Source: Macropodus opercularis (lineage: Eukaryota > Chordata > Actinopteri > Anabantiformes > Osphronemidae). From it: a DNA stretch of 64,000 bases. Below are positions 27,663-40,967 of this stretch, one piece after another. The stretch is taken from contig CM061102.1 of assembly GCA_030770545.1 (NCBI GenBank), positions 11,834,501-11,898,500 on the forward strand, read 5' to 3'. Positions within the stretch are counted from its first letter, which is position 1. Every line of letters begins with the position of its first letter. The notes beneath the pieces were generated by a model. The model made no database searches, had not been told where the DNA came from, and saw only the letters and a list, made by a program, of their open reading frames with translations. Position numbers and translations under genes: made by a program.

Positions 27663-29417
27663 GGTGGCACCTCGGGGCAGAAAGCCCGCAGACAGACCCA
27701 GATCGATCCCAAACCCGGCTTCTTCTTCTTTCTTCTCCCGGCCCAGGAGCGAATGCATTTGGAGCGCACACCTTCAAGAGCGAGACTTCAAGTTCAGCCC
27801 CTGACCAGCACTACATCAGCAAATAAACCGCTGGGCATCCGCAGCAGCAGCAGCAGCCCCCTGTGTCTCCGGGACATCTGGAGAGATTCAACACTGGCCA
27901 AATGTTCAAAACACATCAGGGAGAGGACTGATGGTGATACAATAAACTCAAGTCATCTGTGCAAAAAAAATAAAAATAAAAGGCAAAATCTGAACTACAA
28001 GATGTTTGTCACACCCAGAGCCGAGTGCGCAGTTGTCCTGTCAGCGCAGGTGCAGCAGCAGTTGGACCTGGAGCCGCTGCTGCTCTCTACACACTTGTGC
28101 CGCCTTAAAACGGACGCCAGCGCACTTTGCGTCTCAGAAGGGGTGCGTCTGGACAGCGTCAAGCTAGCGAAGGATACAAAGCGCGCCCGGATGGGATTTT
28201 CAAAATAAAATATCAAGGAAAAGGCCGGCGCGGGTTTGATAGCATCATGTGGCTCCCGCAGCCCTGACAGACCAAACTGTTTTAATAAGGAGCCACTGAG
28301 TATTCGATGCAGTACAAGATATCAAAGAAAGGGGGAAGATATGTGAAACTGCCATTTATGATACAAAACCCCAAATAGCCCAAACGTACTACGGAAACGT
28401 CCAGAGCCTGGAAAACTGTGACATGAACTTACTTTAAACAGGTGCATGGTTTGAATAAGTCCTGGGAATAAAATTGTCGTTGTCAATAGGTTTTAATTTG
28501 ACAGCACAAGGCCCGTTTCCGGTGGTTTGCGTGCCCTCCGTCCAGCTTGCAGACGAGGCGTGTGACCGCAGGTATCCGTAGAAACGGACCCTGCACTTTT
28601 AACGCGCACGGATTTGACTCAGCGGCGACAAACCTGTAACGTTTCATTAGGCGCTTTAACGGGTTTTATTTCGTGCGACACAACGTGTAGATCAACGTGT
28701 ACATTATTTCATTAACGCATGAACGGTCGCACTGCTACATACCTTTCAAAATCGGTTACACGGGCTGTATAAAAACATTTCAATAAATGACAATAACTTA
28801 AGTATATGCGTATTTGTTACGCCAGCGTCTCAACCAATCAGCGCACAGGACAGAGCCCAAGGTACAGAGGTGGGCGTTCTAACCACATATCCGCATTAAT
28901 ACCGTCGCTCCATTAATACCACATGGTCCGTATTGGAGGCGAACTTTGATCGTTAGCTTGAGCTGCAAATTATAGTTTGTGGCTGTTCCTGGAGGCGCCA
29001 CAGTGTTGGAGAAAATAGACGTGAACGTACTGTGTGGTCTGCATTTGTTTAACATAGCGGTACGTACAACACTGCCCCCTCCTGGCCCAAAACGGCAATA
29101 GTCCATAACGTTGGTGGCAGTGTCAGTCCCCTCACATGGCAAAATAAAAAATAAAAAAAGGTTTAATAAAGCTAATAAATAGATTTCAGTCTGTCATTAC
29201 AACATAACGACAGTAACACACCACCACTCCAACTGCTATAGGTCAAAGGAAAACAAAGGCAGGCAAACCCGTTTTATAATATATGTATTTAAATCAAACA
29301 CAATTTAAATATATTATAGATTAAGTACACATACATGTCAGAAAACATTAGTGGTACATAGTACCAAGAGTCTTTTCTGGTTCTTTTCCACGTCTCGATA
29401 AGGCTCAACATAAAGTT

Positions 29418-29443
29418 AAAAAAAAAAGAAAAAAAAAAAAGAA
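29418..29443. repeat. A-rich tract
   Basis: Two A runs separated by a single G, then aag, in the region downstream of akap10. Confidence 0.8.
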
Positions 29444-29558
29444 GGTAGAGTCCAATGAGCACACTTTCCAGTTGAACAGTCTGGTTATCACTTGTTTCAG
29501 CAATTCACCATTTAAAAAAAAAAGATTGTTTTTAATATATGGGATAAACCAGAAATCT

Positions 29559-29600
29559 ACACACACACATACATATATTTATATATATATATTTATATAT
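29559..29600. repeat. (AC)n/(TA)n compound simple repeat
   Basis: Acacacacat passes into atatatttatatatatatat. Confidence 0.85.
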
Positions 29601-30380
29601 GACATGGAGTTTTCCAACACAACTGGAGCACTTCTGTTCATTAGGGAGTATTTCTTCTACGCTCTGTGAAGGTGCCAGGAGGTTCACACAGAAGGTCAGA
29701 CAGTCCAAGACCTGAATGAGCTCCTCCTTTAATCCACTATCACATTTCCACGTGTTCTACAGTACGTAAACAGCCAAGAAAGACAGCTCACATGAGTGAA
29801 CAGCAAACTAAACGACTCCAGGCAGGCCGAGGGAAGAGTAAGTGGAAGAAGCACAACTTTCCAAGCCTCGAATTCTCATCTGCTTAATGCTCAAGTATGT
29901 GACTCTAGGAAAGGATTTCATCTAAAAACAAGGAATGGTTATAAAAAGGTGTGGGGAGTCATGTCATGGTAGTTCAGTCTTTGTTGAGTTCTCTAGAAGT
30001 CTGACGTCAGACAGTAGTTCTGATAGACGCTGCTTCCCTCGTGTCGGCTTTCGTCAAGCGTTTCCTCAGGGGTGACCTCCTACCGTCCAATTCAAGCACT
30101 TGTCTTTGTTTTACCTTTGGTGACTACACATGCACCTTTATAGTGTTATGGAGTTTAAGGACTGGAACGTGGATGCACTTCAAGTTTTCCATTAGCCCAT
30201 GCGTCACTCACCCAAGCAGCACAGACGCAGGCACGTACACATGTTGGTTGGCGAGGTGACAAAATGCCTTCTTCGTTCTGGGGTTAAGGTTGATCATTGC
30301 AGGGTGAACCATGTGTACAGTTAGTCACTGGTGGGTTCAGTGTCTTCAGGGAGTAACAGTCCCTTGATCCCCCAGTGGGG

Positions 30381-33300
30381 TCATAGCTGCACAAACAAAA
30401 GAATGCACTTAGAAAAGTGTAGTCATGCACAGGAACCAGACTGGGTGAGGTTCTGTACCTTAGTGGACTTGCCGGGGCTGTCGTGACCTGACTGATGGAC
30501 AACATCGTTGACAATCATCTTGGCGATCTGCCATGCCATCTCCTCCTGAGCCTTGTTGGCAAGCGTCACAACACAAGGTTTAGTTTTGTGATGTAGCAAC
30601 ATAACTACAAATGCCTGCCTCTGAATTATTTAGAACTATTTAACATCTGGCTGCCTCACCTCATCCGAGTTGCCTTGGACCCATTTCTTCATGGCTTGAG
30701 AAAACATGGAGCCTAAATGAGAAGAGAGACAGAGTAAGACCAGCATTTGCACAAACCAACTCTAATTGCCACAAGCTCACGGCAGTGAAGAGGAGTCAAT
30801 GCAGAAACATGTAGTAGCAGAGCAATGAGGTAGAACTATTTTAGAGCAGGAGAATGCACTCAGTAAACCATTGATGTTTATGGATACTGTTAGATGTTTT
30901 TTTCCACAGGCAACAATCCCAAATATTTCAGGAGAGCGAAAAGAAAAATGGAGACTGCCACTAGATAAGGTTTATATCTAAAGGCTCACAGTGCATGTTT
31001 TTCCACAGCACAGAAAAATGAGACAAAAAGTGACACAGTTAGCGCAAAAGATACAGAGAGAATAATGTGTCGTGCCTTTGGATTTCTTCACATCCGGCTC
31101 AGGTTCTGCCTCTCTGATAAACTGGCCCAGCTCATTCACCTTCCCGAATGTCATCTTTCTGAGCAGACAAGAGAAAGGAGGTGGATGAAGACAGCAGATA
31201 GCGCAAATGGGACAAACCTGAGCCTCATACAGAGAATATATTCACGCAGTGATGTCTGCATTTATCCGCTCAATACCATCAATCAGGCTGCAGGAACACA
31301 GACGCAGCCTTGTCTTTCAATAAGGTGGCTCTCTTGAATTATTTTTGCACAGATTTATTTTTACGGCACAACCATAAAACATTTTACAGCTATGTCGATA
31401 AAAACAAACAAGAGACAAGCCCTGAGCCTGGGCAATCGAAAGACAAACAAAAACACAAACAAAACGCTAAACCTGTAAAATCTAGACTTTATGACATGAT
31501 CTAAAATATAGATTTAGCTATCGTACAGCAAAATGGCAGTTTAAGGCCAACAGTTACAAATTATAATTTTTAAAGGCTAGTGAGATGGTTGTTATTAAGT
31601 CTATAGAGCCTTTTACTGTATGCAGACAGTGAGGATGTAGGTGAATTGTGCAGTGCGTGCATTTCAGCAATGGAAATACAGCAGCTTTGAATATTATTTC
31701 CATCTTACTCCTTCGTTTAAATGAAGGGACTAGTCAACCTCTTTGATGGCGTTGGCTCTAAAAGAGGCAATTTATCATAGCATTTGTATTAAGCACATAA
31801 AACTCACCCAGCGTATGGTCGCTGGTACAGGGTCTCAGGGTCCAGGCTGGCAACGTCCACTGTAATCGCCTCATCAAAGTTTTTCAGGATCTTGATCACT
31901 GCCTTTTTGGCACCTTGCTGCAAAGGAGACACAGTGAATTTAATGTTAACACTATTATAAAGACCTTCTTCCAAAGACAACTGAGCAACAGAAATGATTA
32001 TGACCCTCTGGTATTAACAAAAATATCTTCATCATTCCTTTAATGAGGCGGAACAGGTTTAAATGTCAGGAGACAGCGGAACATCCCCAGAGGGGCCTGA
32101 AGGGGGGGGTCACCTGAGTCTGAGAGGCCTCGCTGGCATTAGAACTCGATCGGTCGTTGTCCACAGACCCGCTCTGACTGCTGACATTCACAAACTCGTC
32201 CGCACGCACAGAGTTGATGAGGTCACTCAGGTATTTGTAGTAAAGGTTGCTAGACAGAAAGCCTGGCATGTAGACCTGAGCAAATGCAAAGCAGGGAGAC
32301 ACTGTTGGAAAATAATGAGCTTCCTGATACATTTCCAGGCCACAAAGGTTTGTTTCTGACCTTTATGTGCCAACAACAATTCTCAGCTTTTACTTCACTA
32401 AGTCAGCGTAAGTGTGTAATGAGACAATTTTCACATGACTTCCAACACAAGACCTTTTGGATGATTCTATGAAACCCAAGCAAACAGTTCAAGTAATAAA
32501 CTAAACACATCATATTTCCATATTCCAGGGTGTCCATAGCTTAGGAAACATGAAGTGTCACCGGAAGTAAATATTAAACTTTGAGATTCTGACCTTTTCC
32601 ATAGTTGTCCAGGCTTGCTGTAGTGGAGTGGTGAAACAGTCAGGGAGGGGCCCTCCCTCTCGGCAGATGTTCGACTCGATCTCCATCCGCACCGAGTCGC
32701 CAAAGCCCAGAGGGTTGGTAGCCTGGAGTGAGAAATACCTAGAGAGAAAACAGAGTGATTAGACTATGAGTTTGTATGAGGACACTGGCTTAATAGGTTC
32801 TTCTCTTTATGAAGTTGTACATCGAATCATTTCCTGCAACTTTGAGTGAAAGTGTTTTGCTGTAAATTATGTGATCAGTGAAAAGGCTTTCAAAACAGTA
32901 GGGAGTAGACCTACTTGTCGTACAGGATCATGGCATCGTTTTGAGCCTCCTGGCCGTCATACTGGCCTTTCTTAGCTGCTAACTGATTTTGGAAGTTGTC
33001 TGCCGCCAGCCAGAACTGCAGTACATTCATTGCCTCCTCCTTTTCCATGTACTGTAGGAAAAACAGAATAATCTAACTCAAACTCATCCTTTGGTGAAAT
33101 TTGTCATGTGTAGACACACACAGCACCTACAGTCTAGTCTGAAGTCTAGAAGTAGTAAAAGGAACATTTACTACATTGTGCTCTTGGTTTTACCTACTAG
33201 AAACGGAAAATAAACAGTGTAACAACAACAGTAGTTGTAGTGAGACAGAACAAATGAACAACAAAAAAAGTTAATGCCATCGCTGTAGAAATGTGCCTGT

Positions 33301-36300
33301 GATGAGCCTGTCACAAACAAAATCACTGAACCTACAGTACTCACCTCAGAGAAGTAGAAGAGAGCCGACTCACAGAACAGGATGTCAGCCAGGAACACAG
33401 AGCCACTAGTCAACACTTCAATCTGGTATTTACAGAAATGATGGCTCCGCAGGAACTCGCTAAAGTGCCTGCAAAGGAAAGGGCAAGAGAGAGATGAAGG
33501 CAGCTGCTGCTGTGGAGAGGAGGGTAATTGGTGAGAAACACACGCTACACTTCAATCTTAATGTCAAAACGTGGGGATGAGGAATCCATCTAAATAAGAA
33601 TGAATGAATATGATAATGAATACAGACTCACTGTAGCTCCAAGATGGTGCATACCACCGACTGTGCAATGACAAAGCAGTTTGGGTCGACCATGCCATCC
33701 TCTCCACATATTTTAGCTACAAAGAGTAATATCATTGCACAAACACATTATTATTATTATTGGTAGATGGATGCCTCACAGCTCTGTCACTGAAAACACT
33801 TGCCTGACATTAAAAGTTAATCTCCACTGTGTCTTACCAACGATGTCATTTCTGATCTGCTCTGTGATCGGGATGGGCCTCACAGCGTCTGGAGAGATGT
33901 ACTTTGTAAAGATGATAACAGCATCTTTCTCTATACCTGCAACACAAAGTGACAAACCAGTCAGTGATACAGCGAAGCTACATAACAGGGTGATGCTGTT
34001 TTTTGTGCGAAATGTTATAAATGTATAGGCAAATACAAAGTTGACGTACTTTTCATGAGTTTGTCTGAGAGGTCTCGCAGGGTGCTGGTGGACTGACCCT
34101 TGTAGGGCGTCCCTGTCCGGGAGGGCGCCTGCCTACTAGGGGTTTCTGCTCGAGGCGTGTCAGGTGTCAAGCCTGCTTCTGTAGTGGAGTCTCGTCGCTC
34201 TGACAGCTGTGTAGGGCCTTCGCTGCTACTATCCTGAGATAGGACGCTGGGTTTGTGGGGGGCTGTCTCTGGAAGCTGAGAGCCACCTGGAGACGAAGGG
34301 ACGGGCTCGGCCAGTGCGCTGTGTTTGACTGAGTTCAGGCTGTGCGCTCTGACTCGAGACCAGCTGGTGGAGCGAAAACTCTCAGCCTCCAACCAGAACC
34401 GAACCAGGTGGTCAGCGCCACGGAGTTCCATAAAATGCATGTAGTGGGGAATAGCCACACTGTCTCGAAGGACTTGGTCCACAGTCTTGGAAAGTCGAGA
34501 GCGGGTCTCCTGGGGCTGATAGTTCACACTGGAATGACCTGGACAGTACAAATGAACAACATCAACTTTTTCTGTTATGGCCCGTTTCCAGTAAAGCCCC
34601 TAATCAACACGCAACAGTGCAGACTAGATGCAATATGATACATACATACATGCTTTTTAACAAATGCAGTTAAGCTTGTGCTTTAGTAGACACCTTTCAT
34701 ATACAACAGTAGATCAAACATTGACACCAAATGTTAGTAAAAATCCTCGCTCCTCACAACAGTCTTGTTCATATTTGAAGTATTTTAATTTAATATCTGA
34801 CCAAGCAGCACAGTTTCTTTCTTCTTATTGCTTTCATCTTTTCAACTAGAAGGAAGATAAAAATGTGCAGTCCATTCATGGAAGATGGAAAATGAAATGA
34901 AAGATAAAAAGTGGATTCTTTTTGTGCTTGGTGCTCTAATTTTAAGTGAAAATATGGCCCAAGCTGGAGGCCGACGTGAGCTGAATCCAAACTCCTGGAT
35001 ATTTGCTTGTGAAGTCTTTTGAAATTCCAGCTCTACGTCTGGCTGAAGGCGGTTTTAGTCTATGCAATTTCACAGATGATTTAACCCAGACAAACTTTTC
35101 AGAACCACACGTCAACAGCATTGCCCTGCCCTGTCAGTCATGTGTATGAAGTGGTCAGCGATGACAGTGGCCCTCCGCACAACCGCAGACAGCCTCCACA
35201 AAGAAAGAACTCTCGTTACTCTACGGATGTACGGTCATCCAAAAAAAGCAGACGAACACGGGAGGTTGCTCTCCGACTACACCTCTTAAACTGGCGGGAT
35301 AATGAATGAGAGCATCAGCTGTAATTAGTCTGGAGCGTGGACTAAGGTTTAAAGCTGTGTGGTGTTGCATTACTCATGTGAGGTGCTTATTAATCACCCT
35401 TCTCACATAATTGTAAGGCATATTGTTGTTCTCAATGTGACTTCTAGAAAGAAAAGCTTAACAAACTGTGTGTTGGGACCGAAAACTAAATCAGTGGTGT
35501 CCATTAAGTCTCATTCAGATTCTGTTGTTTGGGCTGCGCCACAGGTTTCTCCACCCGACACACCCCGAGCCTGAGCTGCTTGTCTGTACACTTCCTGTCT
35601 CTGCCAGCGACGCATCATAGGATCCGGTATTCACACGAACAATCCAACATTAGAGAACTTCCAATAAATGGGAGGACCTGTTTCTTTACTATGCGAGCTC
35701 GTGAGAAGCTTGTAAGAGCGGCGGTGGAATGTTTGGGTGCTTGTTAAAAAAAGGATGCATGTCGTCATGTGAGCGACTCACAACGAAATACAAGAGGAGT
35801 GTTTAGCACTTGCATAACACAGTTGTCTGTTTTATAGTCACACACCCTGTGGCTACAGATAATCACTACAAACAATATGAAGTTTATTATAACATTAATG
35901 GAAGTTGAGGCTTGTAATGCAAACCAGCATCTCAACTATCACAGAAACTAATCCAAACACATGAATATAGAAACCGTCTCTGTACCAAGATCGCCAAAGT
36001 GTGCAGCCTCCATGTGGCTTGGCTGCTTCTTGAGGATAGCAGTGCGACCACGGGCGAAGGAGTCCATGTTGGCCGAGATGGCATTAATGGCCACATGGCT
36101 CGGTCCTGCAGCTTCAACGATGGCATGGTTCCTCAGTCCTGCCGACGGAGAGTGAGGACTGACGGAAGCTGAGAGGGGAAAAAAGGAGGAGAGAAAAGGA
36201 TCTTAGTGCATGACTAAATGAAAGGGCCTTTAAAAGACCTCACAAGTTAGTGTCCAGAGGCCTCAGGGTGTTGGGGATGTTTGAAAAGGCTGTGACTGAC

Positions 36301-36446
36301 TCTAAGCTAGAGGTTATACTTTTAGTCCTTGTGACAATATAAGCAGTAATGTTTAAACAGTACAAGACAGCTTGAGCAAACATCTATTACACAGGGTCAC
36401 TCTAGGTTCTACTAGCATACACAAACACAATGTGACGCTTTAATAA

Positions 36447-36480
<34 letters not shown>

Positions 36481-38195
36481 ACAGTAAGTTGGAACTCACC
36501 TCTATTAACTTTAGCATCTGTCACTCTCTCTGGTTCTTTGCTTTTGGCTGCAGGATGAAAAAAAAAAGTCTGTTCTTAACTGGAGACATGGCACGTTGAT
36601 TCACAATACATGCATCTTCGAGAGGTTAGTGTGGAGTAGGTGGGTTGTCTGCAAAACCCTGATACAGCAAAAAACACATGACCAACTTCACTTTGCAAAC
36701 AGTTGATCTCCGGGAACAGGGAAGCTGTGTTCCGCTAAGTAAAAGCTTTCTCAGTCCTACTCACTATATATGAAGCAGGACTGGGAGGTCTTTCATCATG
36801 GATGTTGGAACTGAGACTCCTTCATTTGTAGCCTTTCCTGATGTAAAATTATTTATTGCCACACATATCTAATGGCCAGAAAAGACGACTATGAAGCCTA
36901 TATGGTGGCAGGCCCTCGTCAGAGTGACTCACCACTCATATCTTGACATCAGGTCAGTTACAATTGCGGACAAAGTGGACAGAGAGGCCCGGTCAAACGG
37001 TACAGTTAACGTTCCTGCAGCAAGACGTTTTCAACACAGCCGTTTGCAAATGTGCGTGTGAGCCAAGAGTCAGAGTCAATGGCGGCATGTCTGTCACAGA
37101 TATCTTAGCTCCAACAACCTCTGCTTGAATTAAACGAAACGTCGTACAACTGAGACCACCTGTTTCTGCTTTAGAGAAATATTTTCTGGATGTATCATGA
37201 GGACCCTGGCAACCTAGCATACGACCTATGAATTTCAAACATGGCTTCCTCAAAGAACACACCGACTTCCTGTCTGTTCAGAACAGTTCTGGTTCAGCAT
37301 AATTATAAGTTCTCTCTAATATTTCCTCATTTCAGAGACCTGCTGTGTCAGCTGCTTTTAGGACCATAGCCAATGAGGAAAAACCACATTTTGTAGTGAG
37401 ACCAGCCAGTCCTAGTCTGTGTCGCGCATACATTTACTCATTTGTCTTTGAATACACTCCACTACCTCTTCCTCAACTGCCTTTATGCACGCAATAAAGA
37501 TCCGTTGTTGTAAATTATTTCAGACACTTGCTGACAACTACAGAGACTCAGCTATAGGTTGGTTACATAATAAACCACCAAATGACACTAATAAGAGGAG
37601 ATCGACATGTACAGCCTGTATCTATGTCACAATCAGAGTTTTAGCTATGTTCAGAAACAGATGTCACGGCCATCGCTTTTGAACATATCACAAGAAGAAA
37701 TCCACACAATGCTCATCGACTCGACTCTGACTTAGAGTTAACTGGCTTGTATAAGCTTTTAGCCGTACATGCTGCTCGTGTGGACGGAGGGGGGGCTAGC
37801 ATGCGTTAGCTAGCACCCATGGCACAGCTCGGCTTGTGCCCGCTGACATTATCACAGGAGAAATAACCTAATGGCGAGGTTGTACAAGCTACAAGCATCG
37901 TGTCCTTCCTACACAAGCAGAGAGATGTTAAATGGCGCAACGCTGAGTGTTCTCTGTGCTGGTTAAATGAACAGCCACAGGGGGACAACACCAGCAGAGG
38001 CCACCGCTAAGCTAACCGTGTCATGCAGGGAAGCTCAACCACTGCGCCCTCGGATAATTTACTTGCGGCCACGTTAGATCCATCTAATCAAAGACCACTC
38101 TGTCCCCAGCCGGACACCGTTTGCCGCTGGCCGCCGCTGACGCCGCAGCCTTCAGATGGAGCTTCTTCCTTACCTTTCCTCTTGAAAAACGACAT
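30381..38195 (-). CDS. akap10: A-kinase anchor protein 10 (D-AKAP2), complete, 15 coding exons
   Basis: AKAP10 tethers protein kinase A regulatory subunits to membranes and PDZ scaffolds. Coding exons in transcript order: 38174-38195, 36500-36547, 35986-36168, 34050-34538, 33838-33936, 33632-33716, 33345-33468, 32915-33051, 32594-32738, 32114-32275, 31808-31917, 31076-31158, 30660-30712, 30459-30551, 30381-30386. The sum is 1839 bases (612 aa plus stop; human is 662 aa). All frames join. The protein starts MSFFKRK. The first RGS domain begins about residue 95 (SKTVDQVL...FWLEAESF) and is interrupted by a low-complexity Ser/Thr/Pro-rich insert. The second RGS domain spans about 351-495 (LQFWLAADNF, PGFLSSNLYYKYL). 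The PKA-binding amphipathic helix is about 582-600 (EEMAWQIAKMIVNDVV). The C-terminus is STKL, a class I PDZ ligand. Intron 12 uses a GC donor, and the last coding exon carries only Leu-stop. The 3' UTR end was not fixed. Confidence 0.95.
31074..31075 (-). other. Non-canonical GC splice donor of akap10 intron 12
   Basis: On the minus strand exon 12 ends ...AAATCCAAAG and the next bases are GCACGA. The frame and the family sequence (KSK-GSMFSQ) require the join exactly here, to the acceptor before 30712. There is no GT within the next 20 bases. This implies a GC-AG intron of 363 bp (30713-31075). Confidence 0.75.
36448..36477. repeat. (CA)15 microsatellite in akap10 intron 2
   Basis: It lies 23 bp past the 3' end of exon 2 (36500) on the minus strand, so it sits close to that splice donor. 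Confidence 0.9.
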
Positions 38196-38440
38196 GACGG
38201 GTTGGACACTCTAGACGTTTCCTCAGCTCACTGACACCATCCCGTGGATTCGCGGCTCCCTTCATTCAAATGCATATGTTCCGCACACTCCTCGGGGGGA
38301 ATTGAGTTACCGTCCTCGCCCGCGAACGGTGCTGTCAAATTACAATTTACTTCAGATTTTGACCCAGTTCAGCAGCCATATTGTCAATAAACGTCTCACT
38401 TCCGGGCTGGTGCGGCAGCAGCATTGTGGGATGTGGTCTG
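38196..38440 (-). promoter_or_regulatory. Probable akap10 promoter and 5' leader
   Basis: This is the CpG-containing stretch just upstream of the akap10 start. It holds an ETS-type core (cttccggg, 38399-38406) and, at 38421-38431, a minus-strand TCCCACAATGC that resembles the core of ZNF143-type housekeeping promoter sites. No TATA box is evident. The transcription start is not determined. Motif matches are by eye. Confidence 0.4.
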
Positions 38441-38992
38441 TGGCCTGCTCCGGTCAGAAGAGGGCGCTGTTTCCACAAGGACAACAAGTGGAAGGAGTTT
38501 TCTAGTGTACTTAGGATTTTTTCAGTTTAATTTTAAAAAAAAGAGGAAAGGTTCTGTTATTTAATTATTTCTATTACTTGAACACAATTAAATTTTTCTT
38601 TATGCAATTACTTTTCCCTTGGTCCATATCACCTGTATCTTAATTTCTTTCCATCATACATGCTCTTGTTCATCTTTATATACGTATGTACAAGTGTGCA
38701 ATAACTCAACAGCGTGGGTGTATAAAGCTGTTGAGCAGTATGGGTTGTGAGGCTCTTGTGTATTACAGCAGTAAACACTTAACACGTTGCTACCGCATTC
38801 AAGGAGCAGTGAGAAGAATCTGAAACACAGTTGGCAAATTGAACTGTTTTTTAATGACATGAAGTGATTTTTTTAAAGAAAAGTAGGACACTTAAGTGCA
38901 GTGTGATTTCAGAGCAAAGATTAAAACACCGCTGATTCACAGTTTGGCAGATATTATTATACAGAATGTAAATCAAATCTGCACTTGATTAA

Positions 38993-38998
38993 TTTATT
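38993..38998 (-). terminator. Polyadenylation signal candidate for the C11orf54 orthologue
   Basis: AATAAA on the minus strand (plus-strand tttatt), 41 bases past the stop codon at 39039. This would give a very short 3' UTR. No cleavage evidence is available. Confidence 0.4.
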
Positions 38999-39038
38999 TA
39001 TAGATGATATACTGCAAATATGATTTCCTCCTTCTGTT

Positions 39039-40967
39039 TCAATCACGCCCAACTTCATGGGTCTCCTTGGGCCTGTCGATGCGATACACAAACTCTGCAG
39101 GCATAAAGTAGCCCAAATACTCCACGCTGTCAGGTGTCGTGTCTATGTAGTAGTGGCCACCTTCTCCGTGGTGGCTGAAGCCGTGGGTGTGCTCTACCCG
39201 CAGGTCCAGTCCCTGAATCGAAAGCAAACAAAAAAAAACATAACAGCACAGCCGTCTTTGCAGGTTCTGAAAGCATAAACCTGTTTTGACTCCCGAAATG
39301 AAACATACAGTGTTTGCTTTACTTACAGGATCTCTGGATACAAGCACAGACTGGCAAATGAGTGGAGCGTTGACCTCAAAGTGCTGGAGCCAGTTGTTGA
39401 CCTCCTCATTGCTGTTGAGGGGACAGACTGAGAACTCTCTGGGCTATAAATCACACGAGGAAGGTAAGTGAATACACAGCCTCTGAGAATACAAAGCTGT
39501 CATTCACTCTGTGTCATGTTGCCAACATCATATAATTACCATTATATGAATTTTAGCTTTCCCTTTTTGGATTATGAAGGTGCCTCCCAGAGCCAGGCTT
39601 TTATCAGGGTAGTGACTTTCAAGAGTCTTTCTCAGCGCCGTCACAAGGCTGCGGCCTCCGGTTCTCCTCTTGGCTCGCACCTCTATAACCTGGAGAGGCA
39701 CACGAGTGAGGCTTGTCCTGTCCAGCACTTACTGCTGTCTTGTTAATATTTATCCAATCATATGTTAGGTGCAAACAGTTGGGCTAAAGTCCATGCACAA
39801 TAAGCAATACTACCATGTAAAGAAATGTGGTTCATTTTATGTGGAAGCTACGTATTTCGGATGACTGATTTACATTTTTTACACATTTTTAATTCACAGA
39901 AGACTGTTTACCTTCCCAGAATTCCCTTCGCAGGCATACAAATTGCCCAGCAGTCCAAAATTGCAGTCGGAGAATTTGTCACTGTATTTTTGTTGCAGAC
40001 ACTGGCCATCAACTGGATTAATGGAGGAGAAGTAGCTGCTGTTCACTGCAGGTCGTCCCTCAGCTTTAGTGAGGACCAGAGGCATCAGCTGTGGAGAACA
40101 GGGAGGTATGAGCATCTTACTCATAGAGAGGGTGTGTATAAGACACGTTTTCATGTTATTTCCACCCTACTGTGCATTAGTTTTGGTTGTGGATATGCTA
40201 AAAAGTGGGTTTGTGCACAGCAGCTTTAATGTCTTGCTGTGCTCGAACATGACAATGTCAAACACAAACCTCTGCATTCATCCCAACGATCCTGGAAGGG
40301 GCAGCCGCTGCGCCTAGGAGGAAGGCTCCCGGCAGCTCCAGCTCCTCTGATATAACGTTCATGTTGTATTCCTAGGAAACGGAGGAGGGACAACAATGAC
40401 AACCATGTATCCTACAGGACATCATCTTTATGCTCTGCACTGTGACTGTGAAATAAACTACCTTGTGCTTGTGAGGCACAGGGATCAGGTACGGTACCCC
40501 ACCGACATCAGTGATCCGTGGATTCCCACACAAACCTAGTTTAGGGCATTAAGAGAAACAAGCATGATACAAATCCAGCCATTCTCCCTTGCTTGCTAAA
40601 ACAGTGTTGTCCCTAATCAACTTATTACATTTCTCTACACCAGTTCTCTACAGTTCAGATGTAAACACAGCTCAATTACTGCCATGTGTATTAAGCATGA
40701 TGGGCTCCTACCTTTAACAGGAAACTGGAATGGATCCTTGGTGAGATCCGGGCACTCCACCACACTGACCTGAACCTCTGCGAAGTTGCCTTCAAGTCCT
40801 GTTTGCAATACTGAAACCACCAAAAGTAACTCATTTATAAGCCTCCTACTTTATGGCCGTATCTGCTGCATCGTCTTTACATCAGCTCTGCATCTCTTAC
40901 CAGCTCGCAGTTCCTCCAGATCCGGGACGTGGAGCTGGACCTTCTCGGTTTTGCTGACATCTGCCAT
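39039..40967 (-). CDS. c11orf54: C11orf54 (PTD012) zinc-dependent ester hydrolase orthologue, complete, 8 exons
   Basis: Human C11orf54 is a nuclear/cytosolic zinc protein with ester hydrolase activity in vitro. Exons in transcript order: 40901-40967, 40712-40810, 40462-40535, 40270-40371, 39912-40088, 39540-39689, 39327-39443, 39039-39212. They total 960 bases (319 aa plus stop; human is 315 aa), with consensus splice sites and continuous frame. Landmarks are VQVSVVECPDLTKDPF near the N-terminus, GGVPYLIPV, GGTFIIQKGKAKIHIM, and the zinc site EHTHGFSHHGEGGHYY, with His270, His272 and His282 corresponding to human His266/268/278. The start ATG has G at -3 and G at +4. It is transcribed divergently from the next gene and lies about 0.8 kb upstream of akap10 on the same strand. 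The biological substrate is not established in the family. Confidence 0.95.

Larger units (their letters stand above)
27663..30380 (-). other. lhfpl7 upstream region and akap10 3' flank
   Basis: 27663-28250 is probably the lhfpl7 leader and proximal promoter. 28500-28900 has scattered CpGs and a CCAAT box (accaatcagcg, about 28832-28842). The akap10 3' UTR starts at 30380 and runs left. No canonical minus-strand AATAAA was found, only ATTAAA variants (for example 29728-29733), so its end is open. Confidence 0.45.

Noticed and set aside
27471..28208. 245-codon plus-strand open frame
   Set aside because: It lies antisense to lhfpl7 exon 1 and its leader and has no recognisable domain. Openness is explained by the GC-rich coding shadow.
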